NCBI GenBank assembly: GCA_035943995.1
Contig: DASZBS010000114.1
Span: forward strand, 62,001-126,000
Length of the DNA: 64,000 nucleotides
Direction of reading: 5' to 3'
Source: Vulcanimicrobium sp035943995
Lineage (GTDB): Bacteria > Vulcanimicrobiota > Vulcanimicrobiia > Vulcanimicrobiales > Vulcanimicrobiaceae
Every line of letters starts with the position of its first letter. Position 1 is the first letter of the stretch. Shown piece after piece: positions 1-8,688 of the stretch. Under the pieces are notes generated by a model. It was not told the DNA's origin. It was given only the letters and a program-made list of their open reading frames with translations, and made no database searches. Both the position numbers and the translations under genes were made by a program.

Positions 1-9
1 ACGATCCTG

Positions 10-975
10 ATGGCCGCGAAAAAAACGGAGACGACGGTCGACGTCGGCGGGCGCGTGGTGAAGCTCACCAATCAGGACAAGGTGCTCTTTCCGAACGACG
101 GTTACACCAAGGGCGATCTCGTCGCGTACTACCGCGCCGTCGCGCCGGTGATCTTGCCGTACTTGCGCGCCAACCCGGTCACCATGGAACGCTTCCCCGA
201 CGGCATCGCCGTCGCGCGCGGGATCTGGGAGAAGCAGATGCCGCGCTACACGCCCGAGTGGGTAGGGCGCGTAACGATCCCCCCGTCGACCGGCATTCCG
301 CGCGACGTCACCTACGTCGTCGTCGACGACGAAGCGGCGCTGGTGTGGGTCGCGAACCTCGCGGCGATCACCCTGCACATCTGGTACTCGCACTCGCCGA
401 CGATCGACGTCCCCGACGTGATCCTGTTCGACCTCGATCCCGGCGAGCGGTGCCCGCTGGCGCGGCTCGCGAAGGTCGCGCTGGCGTTTCGCGAGGAGCT
501 CGGCAACATCGGGATCACGCCGCTGGTGAAGACCACCGGCGGGATGGGCCTGCACGTCATCGTGCCGCTGGAGCCGCACTACGACTACGACGTGGCCAAG
601 GGCGTCTCGGAGCTGGTGGCCCGGCGCATCTACAGCGTGCTGCCGAAGGACTCTACGCTGGAGCGGTCGATCGCGAAGCGGCCCGACGACGTGGTGTATC
701 TGGATTGGGTGCAGGTGGGCAAGGGGAAAACCTACGTCGCGCCGTTCACCGTGCGGGCTCGGGACGGGGCGCCGGTGTCGATGCCGCTGGCTTGGCGGGA
801 CGTCGAGGCGATGCGCCGCAAGCGCGCCCCCGAGACGACCGCCGAGATGCGGCGGTGGACGATCGCGAACGTGCCGGGGCTCGTCGCGAAGCACGGCGAT
901 CCGTGGCGGCGCGAGGGTTGGAAGCCCCAATCGCTCGAAAGCGCCTTGTCAAAGGCTCGCTCGCTCTGGGAATAA
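10..975 (+). CDS. ligD: LigD-type polymerase/primase domain protein (NHEJ)
   Basis: Stand-alone polymerase (PolDom) module of the LigD family, which fills in and adds ribonucleotides at double-strand breaks during non-homologous end joining. The 321-residue length fits the isolated domain. The metal-binding pair is in ILFDLDPG (Asp141 and Asp143), the TTGGMGLH nucleotide-binding loop is at 175-182, and the third acidic residue is Asp232 in LDWVQ. No ligase or nuclease domain is fused, so those would have to be encoded elsewhere. The ATG at 10 overlaps a TGA at 8-10, which suggests a translationally coupled gene just outside the window. Ku follows 8 nt downstream, which confirms the repair context. 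Confidence 0.93.
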   Translation: MAAKKTETTVDVGGRVVKLTNQDKVLFPNDGYTKGDLVAYYRAVAPVILPYLRANPVTMERFPDGIAVARGIWEKQMPRYTPEWVGRVTIPPSTGIPRDVTYVVVDDEAALVWVANLAAITLHIWYSHSPTIDVPDVILFDLDPGERCPLARLAKVALAFREELGNIGITPLVKTTGGMGLHVIVPLEPHYDYDVAKGVSELVARRIYSVLPKDSTLERSIAKRPDDVVYLDWVQVGKGKTYVAPFTVRARDGAPVSMPLAWRDVEAMRRKRAPETTAEMRRWTIANVPGLVAKHGDPWRREGWKPQSLESALSKARSLWE

Positions 976-983
976 CGGAGAAC

Positions 984-1895
984 ATGGCAGCACACGCGAT
1001 TTGGTCCGGCGCAATCAACTTCGGACTCGTCACGATCCCGGTCAAGCTGTACACGGCCGTTCGCAGCAACGACCTGCGCTTCAACTTCCTGCACAAAAAA
1101 GACAAAGGCCGCATCTTCAACGAGCGGCACTGCAGCGTGTGCGACGAGAAGGTGGAGTACGGTGACCTCGTGCGCGGTTACGAGTACGAGAAGGGCCACT
1201 ACGTCACGGTCACCGACGACGATCTCAAAGCGGTGCGCCCCGAGGCCACGCAGTCGGTGCAGATCGTGGAGTTCGTCGAGCTCGACCAGATCAACCCGAT
1301 GTACTTCGACACGCCGTACTACCTCGAGCCCGAGAAGAAGGGCCGCCACGCCTACGCGCTGCTCCGCGACGCGCTGATCGACTCCGGCAAGGTCGCCATC
1401 GCAAGCGTCGTGATCCGCTCGCGCGAGCACATCGCCGCCGTGAAGCCCAACGGCGAAGCGCTGGTGCTAGAGCTGATGCACTTCGCCGACGAGCTCGTCG
1501 AGCAGGGGAGCTTCGACTTCCCGGCACTCAACGAGAAGGTCGCCGACAACGAGAAGAAGATCGCGAAGATGCTCATCGACACGATGAGCGCGGAGAAGTT
1601 CGACCCCGAGAACTTCCACGACAAGTACAAGGAAGACGTGCTCGCGATGATCGAGGCGCGCGCGAACGGCGAGGACATCGAGGCACCCACGGTGCTCAAG
1701 CCGGTTGCGACCAACGTCGTCAACCTCATGGACGTGCTGCAGCGCTCGCTCGAAGCGTCGAAGACGCGCCGCTCGCGCAGCGGCGCCGCAGCCGACGAGG
1801 ACGAGGCGGACGAAAAGACCGCCAAGCGCGGCGGCGCGAAAGCGAAGAAGACCGCGAGCGCCGCGAAGCCCAAGCGGAAAAAGAGCGCGGCGTGA
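984..1895 (+). CDS. ku: Ku protein, NHEJ end-binding
   Basis: Bacterial Ku homodimer subunit (303 aa) that rings DNA ends and recruits LigD. The N-terminus reads AIWSGAINFGLVTIPVKLY, the hallmark Ku core start, and is followed by a CSVCDEKVEYG segment and the barrel/bridge region. The C-terminal 40 residues are a Lys/Ala/Arg-rich tail (KRGGAKAKKTAS...), typical of bacterial Ku and thought to contact DNA. The ATG at 984 was chosen because the conserved core begins directly after it and ACGGAG lies just upstream; the open frame runs further 5' but is shadowed by ligD. It lies 8 nt after the polymerase-domain gene in one operon. Confidence 0.95.
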   Translation: MAAHAIWSGAINFGLVTIPVKLYTAVRSNDLRFNFLHKKDKGRIFNERHCSVCDEKVEYGDLVRGYEYEKGHYVTVTDDDLKAVRPEATQSVQIVEFVELDQINPMYFDTPYYLEPEKKGRHAYALLRDALIDSGKVAIASVVIRSREHIAAVKPNGEALVLELMHFADELVEQGSFDFPALNEKVADNEKKIAKMLIDTMSAEKFDPENFHDKYKEDVLAMIEARANGEDIEAPTVLKPVATNVVNLMDVLQRSLEASKTRRSRSGAAADEDEADEKTAKRGGAKAKKTASAAKPKRKKSAA

Positions 1896-1906
1896 AATGA
1901 CGCCGC

Positions 1907-2320
1907 TTAGCGCTCGCGGCTGAAGCGGCTGCGCGGGCGCACGAACGCCGTGTCGTCCGTTTCCTTGCGATGGCATTCGTCGCACGGCGTGTACTTGGTC
2001 GGGATCGGGAACGGCTTTTTCTGCCAGCGGTACGCCAGATCGTGGACGAGATGTTTCTCACGCTTGCAGGTGGGGCAGACGAAGTGCTCGCCGTCCGGCA
2101 GCAGCACGGGGTTCTTCGGCGTCCAGTCTTCGAGCGGGCCCGTGTAGTGCGGGCCGCGCGCCAACGCGTCGTCGTACTGCTTGCGCGCGGTCAAGCCCGC
2201 GTCGGCCGCGATCTCCGCGTCGCGCTGGGCGCCCGCGGTGCACTCCGGACACACCGACGCACGCAGCGTCCGCACGTCCTTGACCTCACCGCACTTGCTG
2301 CATCGAAATTCCAGAGGCAC
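1907..2320 (-). CDS. Zinc-ribbon protein of unknown function
   Basis: A 137-residue soluble protein with four CxxC knuckles: CSKC near residue 7, CPEC near 24, CPTC near 81 and CDEC near 111. It probably binds two zinc ions as paired ribbons. The middle (ARGPHYTGPLEDWTPKNPV) is polar and carries no family signature I recognise. It is convergent with ku, ending 11 nt from it, and nothing ties it functionally to repair. The basic Arg-rich C-terminus (FVRPRSRFSRER) could touch nucleic acid, which is inference only. Confidence 0.7.
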   Translation of the reverse strand: MPLEFRCSKCGEVKDVRTLRASVCPECTAGAQRDAEIAADAGLTARKQYDDALARGPHYTGPLEDWTPKNPVLLPDGEHFVCPTCKREKHLVHDLAYRWQKKPFPIPTKYTPCDECHRKETDDTAFVRPRSRFSRER

Positions 2321-2397
2321 GCGGGCTCGTTCTCGGCCGGGCGCGCGATTCCGTGCTGCTTCAAGGCACAGGGCAACAGGCGGGCGTATTCGGCCGC

Positions 2398-3474
2398 ATG
2401 GGCTCGTATCGGATCGCGGCCGTCCCCGGCGACGGGATCGGCGCGGAGGTGATCGCCGCCGGGGTCGAGGTCCTCGAAGCGCTCCAGCGGCTGGACCGTG
2501 ACCTGCACCTCGAGTTCGCGACGTTCGACTGGGGCTCGGACTACTACCGCGCGCACGGCGTGATGATGCCCGGCGACGGCCTCGCGCAGCTGAAGCCGTT
2601 CGACGCGATCTACTTCGGCGCGGTCGGCGACCCGCGCGTGCCGGATCACGTCACGCTGTGGGGGTTGCGGTTGGCGATCTGCCAGGGCTTCGACCAGTAC
2701 GCGAACGTGCGGCCGACGCGCGTGCTGCGCGGGCTGCGCAGCCCGCTGCGCGATCTTGCCGACGGGGCGCTCGACTGGGTGATCGTGCGCGAGAACAGCG
2801 AGGGCGAGTACGCCGGTCAGGGCGGGCGCGCGCACCGCGGCCACCCGATCGAGGTGGGCACCGAGGTCGCCGTGTTCACGCGCGCCGGCGTCGAGCGCAT
2901 CATGCGGTTCGCGTTCGAGCTCGCGCGCAGCCGGCCGCGCCGCATGCTCACCGTCGTGACGAAGTCCAACGCGCAGCGCCACGGCATGGTGCTGTGGGAC
3001 GAGATCGCCGCCGAGATCGCGCGCGAATACCCGGACGTGCAGGTCGACAAGATGCTCGTCGACGCGATGACGGTGCGCATGGTCATGGATCCGCGCAGCC
3101 TCGACGTCGTCGTCGCGACGAACCTGCACGCGGACATCCTCAGCGACCTCGCCGCCGCGCTCGCCGGCAGCATCGGCATCGCGCCGACCGCCAACCTCGA
3201 TCCGTCGCGCCGCTTCCCGTCGATGTTCGAGCCGATCCACGGCTCGGCGTTCGACATCACCGGCAAGGGCGTCGCAAACCCGATCGGCGCCTTCTGGAGC
3301 GCCGTCATGATGCTCGAACATCTGGGTGAGGCGCGCAACGCCGCGCGGCTGATGGCGGCGATCGAGCAGGTGACGGCGTCCGGCGTGCGGACTCCCGACC
3401 TGGGCGGCACCGCGCGCACGTCCGACGTCACCGCCGCGGTGTGCGACGCGCTCGCCGCCGCCGTCCCCGCCTAA
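2398..3474 (+). CDS. Tartrate / D-malate dehydrogenase (decarboxylating)
   Basis: NAD-dependent beta-decarboxylating dehydrogenase of the isocitrate/isopropylmalate superfamily, 358 aa. The N-terminal AAVPGDGIGAEV loop, DAIYFGAVG, the VTLWGLRLAICQGFDQYANV segment and ENSEGEYAG are characteristic of the TtuC/DmlA (tartrate/D-malate) branch rather than of LeuB. The substrate-site Lys is in TVVTKSNAQRHG and the metal-binding Asp residues in the NLHADILSDLAA region. The ATG at 2398 is preferred because the conserved beta strand starts three residues later; an in-frame upstream start at 2353 adds unrelated residues. The ABC importer follows after 18 nt, possibly supplying a substrate, which is inference. 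Confidence 0.88.
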   Translation: MGSYRIAAVPGDGIGAEVIAAGVEVLEALQRLDRDLHLEFATFDWGSDYYRAHGVMMPGDGLAQLKPFDAIYFGAVGDPRVPDHVTLWGLRLAICQGFDQYANVRPTRVLRGLRSPLRDLADGALDWVIVRENSEGEYAGQGGRAHRGHPIEVGTEVAVFTRAGVERIMRFAFELARSRPRRMLTVVTKSNAQRHGMVLWDEIAAEIAREYPDVQVDKMLVDAMTVRMVMDPRSLDVVVATNLHADILSDLAAALAGSIGIAPTANLDPSRRFPSMFEPIHGSAFDITGKGVANPIGAFWSAVMMLEHLGEARNAARLMAAIEQVTASGVRTPDLGGTARTSDVTAAVCDALAAAVPA

Positions 3475-3492
3475 CGCATCGAGGAGATCGCA

Positions 3493-4476
3493 GTGCTTTC
3501 ACGCCGCTCGCTGATCGTCGCATCGCTCGCCGCCGCGCTCGTCGCCGTGCCGCTGACCGCGCGCACCGCGGCGCCGCCGTCGGACGCGCCCGCCGAGATC
3601 ACGATCGCGTACCAGCCGGGGCTGAGCTACAGCAACCTGATCGTGATGCGCGAGCAGCGCGCGCTCGAGAAGCAGTTTCCGCAGACGAAGGTCAACTGGA
3701 CCGTGCTGAGCAGCACCGCCGCGGTGCGCGACGGGTTCATCGCCGGCCAGATCCAGATCGGCGCGGGCAGCATCCCGCCGTTTCTGACGGGCTGGGACCG
3801 CGGCGTCGGCTGGAAGATCCTCGCGTCGCTCAACCAGATGTCGGTGTGGCTCGTGACGCGCGACAAGAGCATCCGCACGGTCAAAGATCTCAAGCCCGAC
3901 ATGAAGATCGGCATGCCGTCGATCGACTCGCTGCAATCGCTCACGCTGCGCAAGGCCGCGGGCGAGCAGCTCGGCAACGCGCACGCGCTCGACACCTCCA
4001 TCGTCGCGATCGATCACCCGTCCGGCCTGCAAGCGCTGCAGGTGGGCCAGCTCACCGCGCACTTGAGCGCACCACCGTTCCAGTACCAGGAAGTGCAGGC
4101 CGGCGGCCACGTGGTGGTGCGCAGCTTCGACGTGTTCGGCCACCACACGTTCAACAGCGTCTACGTCAGCCCCAAGTTCGCCGACGAGCACCCGCAGTTC
4201 GTCAAGACGTTCTACCGCGATCTGCTCGACGCGACGCAGTTCCTCAAGGCGCACCCGCGCGAGGCGTCGGAGGTTCTGTCGAAGGACGCCGGCGGCAAGG
4301 TGTCCGCGCGCGACTTCGAGGGCTGGCTGCGCCGGCCCGACGTCATCTTCAGCACCACGCCGCACGGATTTCTCGCGATGGCGAAGTTCATGCAGTCCAT
4401 CGGCTCGCTGACCAAGGTGCCGTCGTCGATGCGCGACATCGACTACGCCGGCACGCTCGGCGGCGTCGGAGACTAG
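3493..4476 (+). CDS. ABC importer substrate-binding protein, NitT/TauT (SsuA-like) type
   Basis: Periplasmic or exported solute receptor of the nitrate/sulfonate/taurine class, 327 aa. The GTG start follows GAGGAG with good spacing. A signal sequence (SLIVASLAAALVAVPLTARTAA) occupies about residues 6-28. The mature part begins with ITIAYQPGLSYSNLIV, the usual first strand of this fold, and continues with the AAVRDGFIAGQIQIG and KPDMKIGMPSIDS segments found in SsuA/ThiY-like proteins. The ligand cannot be read from sequence: taurine, sulfonates, nitrate and pyrimidine precursors are all possible. ATPase and permease genes follow directly. Confidence 0.9.
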   Translation: MLSRRSLIVASLAAALVAVPLTARTAAPPSDAPAEITIAYQPGLSYSNLIVMREQRALEKQFPQTKVNWTVLSSTAAVRDGFIAGQIQIGAGSIPPFLTGWDRGVGWKILASLNQMSVWLVTRDKSIRTVKDLKPDMKIGMPSIDSLQSLTLRKAAGEQLGNAHALDTSIVAIDHPSGLQALQVGQLTAHLSAPPFQYQEVQAGGHVVVRSFDVFGHHTFNSVYVSPKFADEHPQFVKTFYRDLLDATQFLKAHPREASEVLSKDAGGKVSARDFEGWLRRPDVIFSTTPHGFLAMAKFMQSIGSLTKVPSSMRDIDYAGTLGGVGD

Positions 4477-4480
4477 CGCG

Positions 4481-5260
4481 CTGCTGGGGGAACCGCTGGT
4501 CGTCGGTAGCGGCGTTGCGATCGCATACGGTGGCGTGACCGCGGTCGCTGCGGCCGACTTCGTGGTGCGGCGCGGCGAGAAGTTCGTGCTGATCGGGCCG
4601 TCCGGCTGCGGCAAGACGACGCTGCTCAAGGCGATCGCCGGCTTTCTCGCGCCGTCACGCGGCACCATCACGCTCGACGGCAAGCCGATCGGCGAGCCCG
4701 GCCCCGATCGCACCGTCGTGTTCCAGGACTTCGACCAGCTGTTCCCGTGGCGCACGGTGCTCGACAACGTCGTCTACGCGCTCAACGTCGCCAAAGGCGT
4801 GCGCGGCGCCCCGGCGCGCGAGCGCGCGCTCGAGATGCTGCGCCTGGTCGGCATCGAGCGCGCCGCGGACAACTACCCGCACCAGCTCTCGGGCGGCATG
4901 AAGCAGCGCGGCGCGATCGCGCGCGCGCTGTCGCTCGAACCGCGCATCCTGCTGATGGACGAGCCGTTCGGCGCGCTCGACGCGATCACGCGCTCGCAGC
5001 TGCAGCTCGACCTCAACGCGATCTGGCGCAAGACCGGCGTGACCATCGTGCTGGTGACGCACTCGATCCAGGAAGCGGTTTTTCTGGGCCACCACGTCGC
5101 GGTGATGTCGAACTCGCCGGCGCGCATCGTCGAGACGGTCGACACGTCGGCCGTCGACGACGTCGAAGGCGCCGAGTTCATGCGGCTGTCGCACCATCTG
5201 CGATCGCTGCTGATCACGCCGGAGTCCGAAGCGCGCGCGCTGCGCGGGGCGGCCGAATGA
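4481..5260 (+). CDS. ABC importer ATP-binding protein, NitT/TauT type
   Basis: Nucleotide-binding subunit of the importer. Walker A is GPSGCGKT, the Q-loop is VVFQDFDQ, the signature is LSGGMKQRGAIARAL, Walker B is ILLMDEPFGALD and the switch His is in LVTHSIQEAV. The first canonical start in frame is GTG 4535, but that would remove the first beta strand and the adenine-stacking Tyr (frame residues LVVGSGVAIAYGGV, 4496-4537). No ATG, GTG or TTG lies between the stop at 4409 and 4535. GGAG at 4468-4471 sits nine bases before CTG 4481, so I place the start there as a probable CTG codon. The 3' end overlaps the permease start by ATGA. Confidence 0.87.
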   Translation: MLGEPLVVGSGVAIAYGGVTAVAAADFVVRRGEKFVLIGPSGCGKTTLLKAIAGFLAPSRGTITLDGKPIGEPGPDRTVVFQDFDQLFPWRTVLDNVVYALNVAKGVRGAPARERALEMLRLVGIERAADNYPHQLSGGMKQRGAIARALSLEPRILLMDEPFGALDAITRSQLQLDLNAIWRKTGVTIVLVTHSIQEAVFLGHHVAVMSNSPARIVETVDTSAVDDVEGAEFMRLSHHLRSLLITPESEARALRGAAE

Positions 5261-6036
5261 GCTGGGGACGCCTGCCGACGGCGCTGCGCTACACGATCGT
5301 CATCGTCGTGCTGCTCGCGCTGTGGCAGGCGTACGTCACGCTGTCGCACGTCTCGCCGCTGCTGGTGGGTTCGCCGCTCGACGTCGCGAAGGCGCTCGCG
5401 GACGACGTCGTCAACGGCAAGCTCCCGACGGCGACGTACCACACCGTGCGCACGCTCTTGATCGGCCTCGCCATCGGCGCGCTGATCGGCTTCGCGTTCG
5501 CGTCGTTCGCGGTGTTCTCGCAGGTCGGGCGCGACCTGCTCGCGGTGCTGACGGCCGTGCTCAACCCGCTCCCCGCGATCGCGATCCTGCCGCTCGCGCT
5601 GATCTGGTTCGGCTTGAGCGACCGTTCCATCATCTTCATCGTCACGCTCGCGACGATCTGGCCGGTGGCGATCAACACGGACACCGGCTTTCGCACGGTG
5701 AGCGCGACGACGCAGATGGTCGCGAAGAACCTCGGCCTGCGCGGACCGCGGCTCGTCATCGACGTGCTGCTGCCGGCGGCGATGCCCTACATCCTGACCG
5801 GCCTGAAGACGGCGTGGGCGTTCGGCTGGCGCACCGTCGTCGCCGCAGAGCTCGTGTTCGGCGTCGCGGGTTCCCAGGGCGGGCTCGGCTATTACATCAA
5901 CAACGCGCGCTACTATCTGCTCACGTCGCAGATCTTCGCGGGGCTCGTGGTGATCTCGATCCTCGGCATCGCCGTCGAGGCGCTGTTCGCGTTCGTCGAA
6001 TCGCGGACGGTGCTGCGCTGGGGGATGAAGCGCTAG
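5257..6036 (+). CDS. ABC importer permease, NitT/TauT type
   Basis: Membrane subunit of the importer, 259 aa, with about six transmembrane segments (for example YTIVIVVLLALWQAYVTL at 12-29 and LLIGLAIGALIGFAFASFA near 69). The cytoplasmic EAA-type coupling loop is NLGLRGPRLVIDVLLPAAMP near residues 165-184. The ATG at 5257 overlaps the ATPase stop (ATGA), giving translational coupling and an SBP-ATPase-permease order. After the stop at 6036 there is a 220-nt gap before the S53 peptidase gene. Confidence 0.93.
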   Translation: MSWGRLPTALRYTIVIVVLLALWQAYVTLSHVSPLLVGSPLDVAKALADDVVNGKLPTATYHTVRTLLIGLAIGALIGFAFASFAVFSQVGRDLLAVLTAVLNPLPAIAILPLALIWFGLSDRSIIFIVTLATIWPVAINTDTGFRTVSATTQMVAKNLGLRGPRLVIDVLLPAAMPYILTGLKTAWAFGWRTVVAAELVFGVAGSQGGLGYYINNARYYLLTSQIFAGLVVISILGIAVEALFAFVESRTVLRWGMKR

Positions 6037-6256
6037 CGCGCGCGTCCCTTTGCAGCGCCCCGCAACAGCGTGCTGCGATCACAGTTTTGCGCACCGCGGG
6101 TCGGGCAGCTATGCACACAAGGTGAAGCCGCCGGTGCCGCGAACGGCGGGTCTGCGCTCGCCAAGCGTCCTGCGAGCGCCAATTTCAGCGGGTGCGGTTT
6201 TGGCTGTTGTACATGGCCCCGGATGCACTCGTTCATGAGGACGCGTCAGGGGTTAC
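6037..6256 (+). other. Long intergenic leader with two GC hairpins
   Basis: No protein gene is visible. Two strong hairpins are present: CCGCCG 6128-6133 with CGGCGG 6144-6149, and GCGCTCGC 6154-6161 with GCGAGCGC 6172-6179. They lie 75-130 nt upstream of the secreted S53 peptidase start. Known riboswitch cores that I checked by eye (GEMM-I, cobalamin, c-di-AMP) do not match. It may be a structured 5' leader or a terminator region for the ABC operon; neither is proven. Confidence 0.35.
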
Positions 6257-8617
6257 ATGCGAAGTTCATTACGTTTTTTGGCGTCAGCCTTAGGGCTGGC
6301 GGTATCGCTTGCTGCGTGTGGCGGCGGGCACACCGCTTCCGTCCCGGCCGTTTCCGGCACCGGAAGCTCGGCTGAATCGGCCGCTCGCGCGCCGGAGTCG
6401 ATCTCTCCGCTGCTCGCGGTTCCCAAGCCGTCCGGGCCGCTGGCCTATACCGATGCGGGACGGCGCCCGGCGAGCGCGCCGGTCAACATCTCGATCACGC
6501 TGCGCTACAACAACCAAGCGCAGCTCGACCAGTTCGTGGCGGACGTCAGCGATCCGCACTCACCTTCGTACCGGCATTTCATCACGCCGGCGCAGTTCAA
6601 CAGCCTCTATGCGCCGACGGCGCAGCAAGAGCAGAGCGTCATGGACGCGCTGCAGCGTGCAGGCTTCACGGTCACGCAGCGCTTTCCCAACCGCACGATC
6701 GTCGACGCGACGGCGCCGGCCTCGGCGGTCGAGCGCTTCTTCTCCACGGAGATGCACACCGTGCATCAAGGGAAGTACGGCGACCGGTTCGCGAACCTCA
6801 CGCCGGCGACCGTGCCGGCCGCCATCGCGTCGTACGTCCGCACGGCATCGCTCAGCAACGTCGTCGTGGTTCGCACGAAAGTCGATCAAGCGGCGAGATC
6901 GTCGGCCGACAACGGCCGCGTGGTCACGCCCGCGCAGCACAGCGTTCGCCCCGGAATCAAACAAGCGGTGCGCACGGATGCGACGAACATTCTCTCCGAT
7001 CCGGGCTTCGAATCGGGCGGCTTCGCGTACTGGCCGCAGTGCGGTAACGCGAGCGCGGCGATTACGACCGCGAAGCCGCACACCGGCTCGTACTCCGAGC
7101 GCTCCGGAACCACGACGACCGAGCCGAACGGCGACGCCGGCGTATGCCAGGCGGTCACCATCCCGGCCAGCGGTCAGCTGACGTTCTGGGTGTGGCAGAG
7201 CACCAACGAGACCAGCACGGCCTTCTCGTATCAGGAAGCGGATCTGCTCGACTCGACTGGTGCCGTGATCGACAACCTCTACACCACCGTCAGCAACGCT
7301 CAGGCGTGGGTCCAGAAGAGCTACAACCTCACAGCGTACGCGGGCCGGTCGGTGTACCTGTACTTCGGCGTGCACGGCGACGGCTCGGCCGGATTCCACG
7401 ACCTGCAATACGTCGACGACGTCTCGCTGACGAGCGGCAGCGCGACGCCCACGCCGACGCCGACGCCGGTTCCGACGGCAACGCCCAGGCCGACGCCGAC
7501 CCCGACCGGCGCGCCCACGCCGACGCCGGTGCCCACGCCGACCCCGGTTCCGACAGCAACGCCGAGCGGCGGCTGCAACGGCGCGGCGGCCGACAACGGA
7601 CCGCTCTCGAACTCGAGCGGAACGCTTGCGACGGGCATCGCGAAACCGTTCGACTTCCCCGTGCAGCACGGCTGTAACGGCGCCGGCTACACCGCGGCCG
7701 TCGTCATCGACGACCCGGTGAGCACGAGCTACGTTCAGAGCTATCTGACGGCCGCCGGCGTCACGCAAACCGGCACGATCACCAACACCGCCGTCGACGG
7801 CGGCGGCAGCGGCGATGATCCCGAGACCGATCTCGACGTGCAGACGATCTCCGGGCTCGCGCCGGGTGCGAACATCATCGTCTACCACATCGGTTCGCTG
7901 ACGGACCAAGCCATCGAGGACGCCTACAACAAGGCGATCAGCGACGGCAAGGCCAGCGTGGTGAACTCATCGTTCGGCGGCTGTGAATCGAGCGACGTGT
8001 CGTTCGAAAGCTCGACGAACTCGATCGCGCAGCAAGGCGCGGCCGTGGGCGTCACGTTTGCAGCATCGTCCGGCGATACCGGCAGCAACGAGTGCAGCGG
8101 CGCCAAGGGCGTCAGCGCTCCAGCCGGCGATCCGTACTTCACGTCGGTCGGCGGCGTGAACTTCACCTACAACGCATCCGGCGTGCTGACGTCCGTCACC
8201 ATGGGCGCCGCCAGCGGCGACTCCGGCGGCGGCGGCGTCTCGACCGTGGTTCCGCTCCCGAGCTTCCAGAGCGGCGTCACCGGCATGATCACCAGCGGCC
8301 GCAACCAGCCCGACATCTCGCTGCCGTTCGACCCGGTCGCGGTCTTCACGGGCGGAGCCTTCGGCTCGTACCTCGGTACGTCGTGGTCTTCGCCGCAAGC
8401 CGTGGCGCTGTTCGTCGAAACGAACCAGTTGCACGGTACGAAGCTCGGCTGGCTCAACCCGACGATCTATAGCCTGTTCAAATCCACCGGCTACAGCAGC
8501 TACTACACGCCCTGCACGTCCGGGTCCAACGGCGCGTACTCGTGCAGCGCGACGCAGTACAATCAAGCTGCCGGCATCGGCGCGCCGAAGGGCTGGGCTC
8601 TGGCCAACGCCCTCTAG
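6257..8617 (+). CDS. Secreted S53 (sedolisin/pseudomonalisin-type) peptidase lipoprotein
   Basis: Acid-type serine-carboxyl endopeptidase, 786 aa. A signal peptide ends in the lipobox LAAC (Cys21). Residues about 70-210 form the pro-kumamolisin activation domain (ITLRYNNQAQLDQFV...PSYRHFITPAQFNSLY). Residues about 250-395 look like a beta-sandwich, probably carbohydrate-binding (DPGFESGGFAYW...), followed by a Thr/Pro linker (TPTPTPTPVPTATP) and the catalytic domain. The catalytic set is Glu523 and Asp527 in PETDLD, Asp607 in SSGDTGSNE, and nucleophile Ser709 in GTSWSSP. The insertion of a sandwich domain and PT linker between propeptide and catalytic domain is unusual. A terminator follows at 8643. 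Confidence 0.92.
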   Translation: MRSSLRFLASALGLAVSLAACGGGHTASVPAVSGTGSSAESAARAPESISPLLAVPKPSGPLAYTDAGRRPASAPVNISITLRYNNQAQLDQFVADVSDPHSPSYRHFITPAQFNSLYAPTAQQEQSVMDALQRAGFTVTQRFPNRTIVDATAPASAVERFFSTEMHTVHQGKYGDRFANLTPATVPAAIASYVRTASLSNVVVVRTKVDQAARSSADNGRVVTPAQHSVRPGIKQAVRTDATNILSDPGFESGGFAYWPQCGNASAAITTAKPHTGSYSERSGTTTTEPNGDAGVCQAVTIPASGQLTFWVWQSTNETSTAFSYQEADLLDSTGAVIDNLYTTVSNAQAWVQKSYNLTAYAGRSVYLYFGVHGDGSAGFHDLQYVDDVSLTSGSATPTPTPTPVPTATPRPTPTPTGAPTPTPVPTPTPVPTATPSGGCNGAAADNGPLSNSSGTLATGIAKPFDFPVQHGCNGAGYTAAVVIDDPVSTSYVQSYLTAAGVTQTGTITNTAVDGGGSGDDPETDLDVQTISGLAPGANIIVYHIGSLTDQAIEDAYNKAISDGKASVVNSSFGGCESSDVSFESSTNSIAQQGAAVGVTFAASSGDTGSNECSGAKGVSAPAGDPYFTSVGGVNFTYNASGVLTSVTMGAASGDSGGGGVSTVVPLPSFQSGVTGMITSGRNQPDISLPFDPVAVFTGGAFGSYLGTSWSSPQAVALFVETNQLHGTKLGWLNPTIYSLFKSTGYSSYYTPCTSGSNGAYSCSATQYNQAAGIGAPKGWALANAL

Positions 8618-8642
8618 GCTCCGATCGTCTCCGAAGACAAAC

Positions 8643-8679
8643 GCGGGGCGGCGCTACGGCGCCGCCCCGCTACGCTTTT
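8643..8679 (+). terminator. Rho-independent terminator of the S53 peptidase gene
   Basis: Perfect 11-bp GC stem, GCGGGGCGGCG (8643-8653) with its complement at 8660-8670, a 6-nt loop, then TACGCTTTT. It begins 25 nt after the peptidase stop codon. Confidence 0.8.
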
Positions 8680-8688
8680 CAGCGAGCG

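Noticed and set aside
6100..6180. Cyclic-di-GMP or cobalamin riboswitch upstream of the S53 peptidase
   Set aside because: The stretch has GC hairpins but lacks the conserved core sequences of GEMM-I and of the B12 box that I could check by eye.
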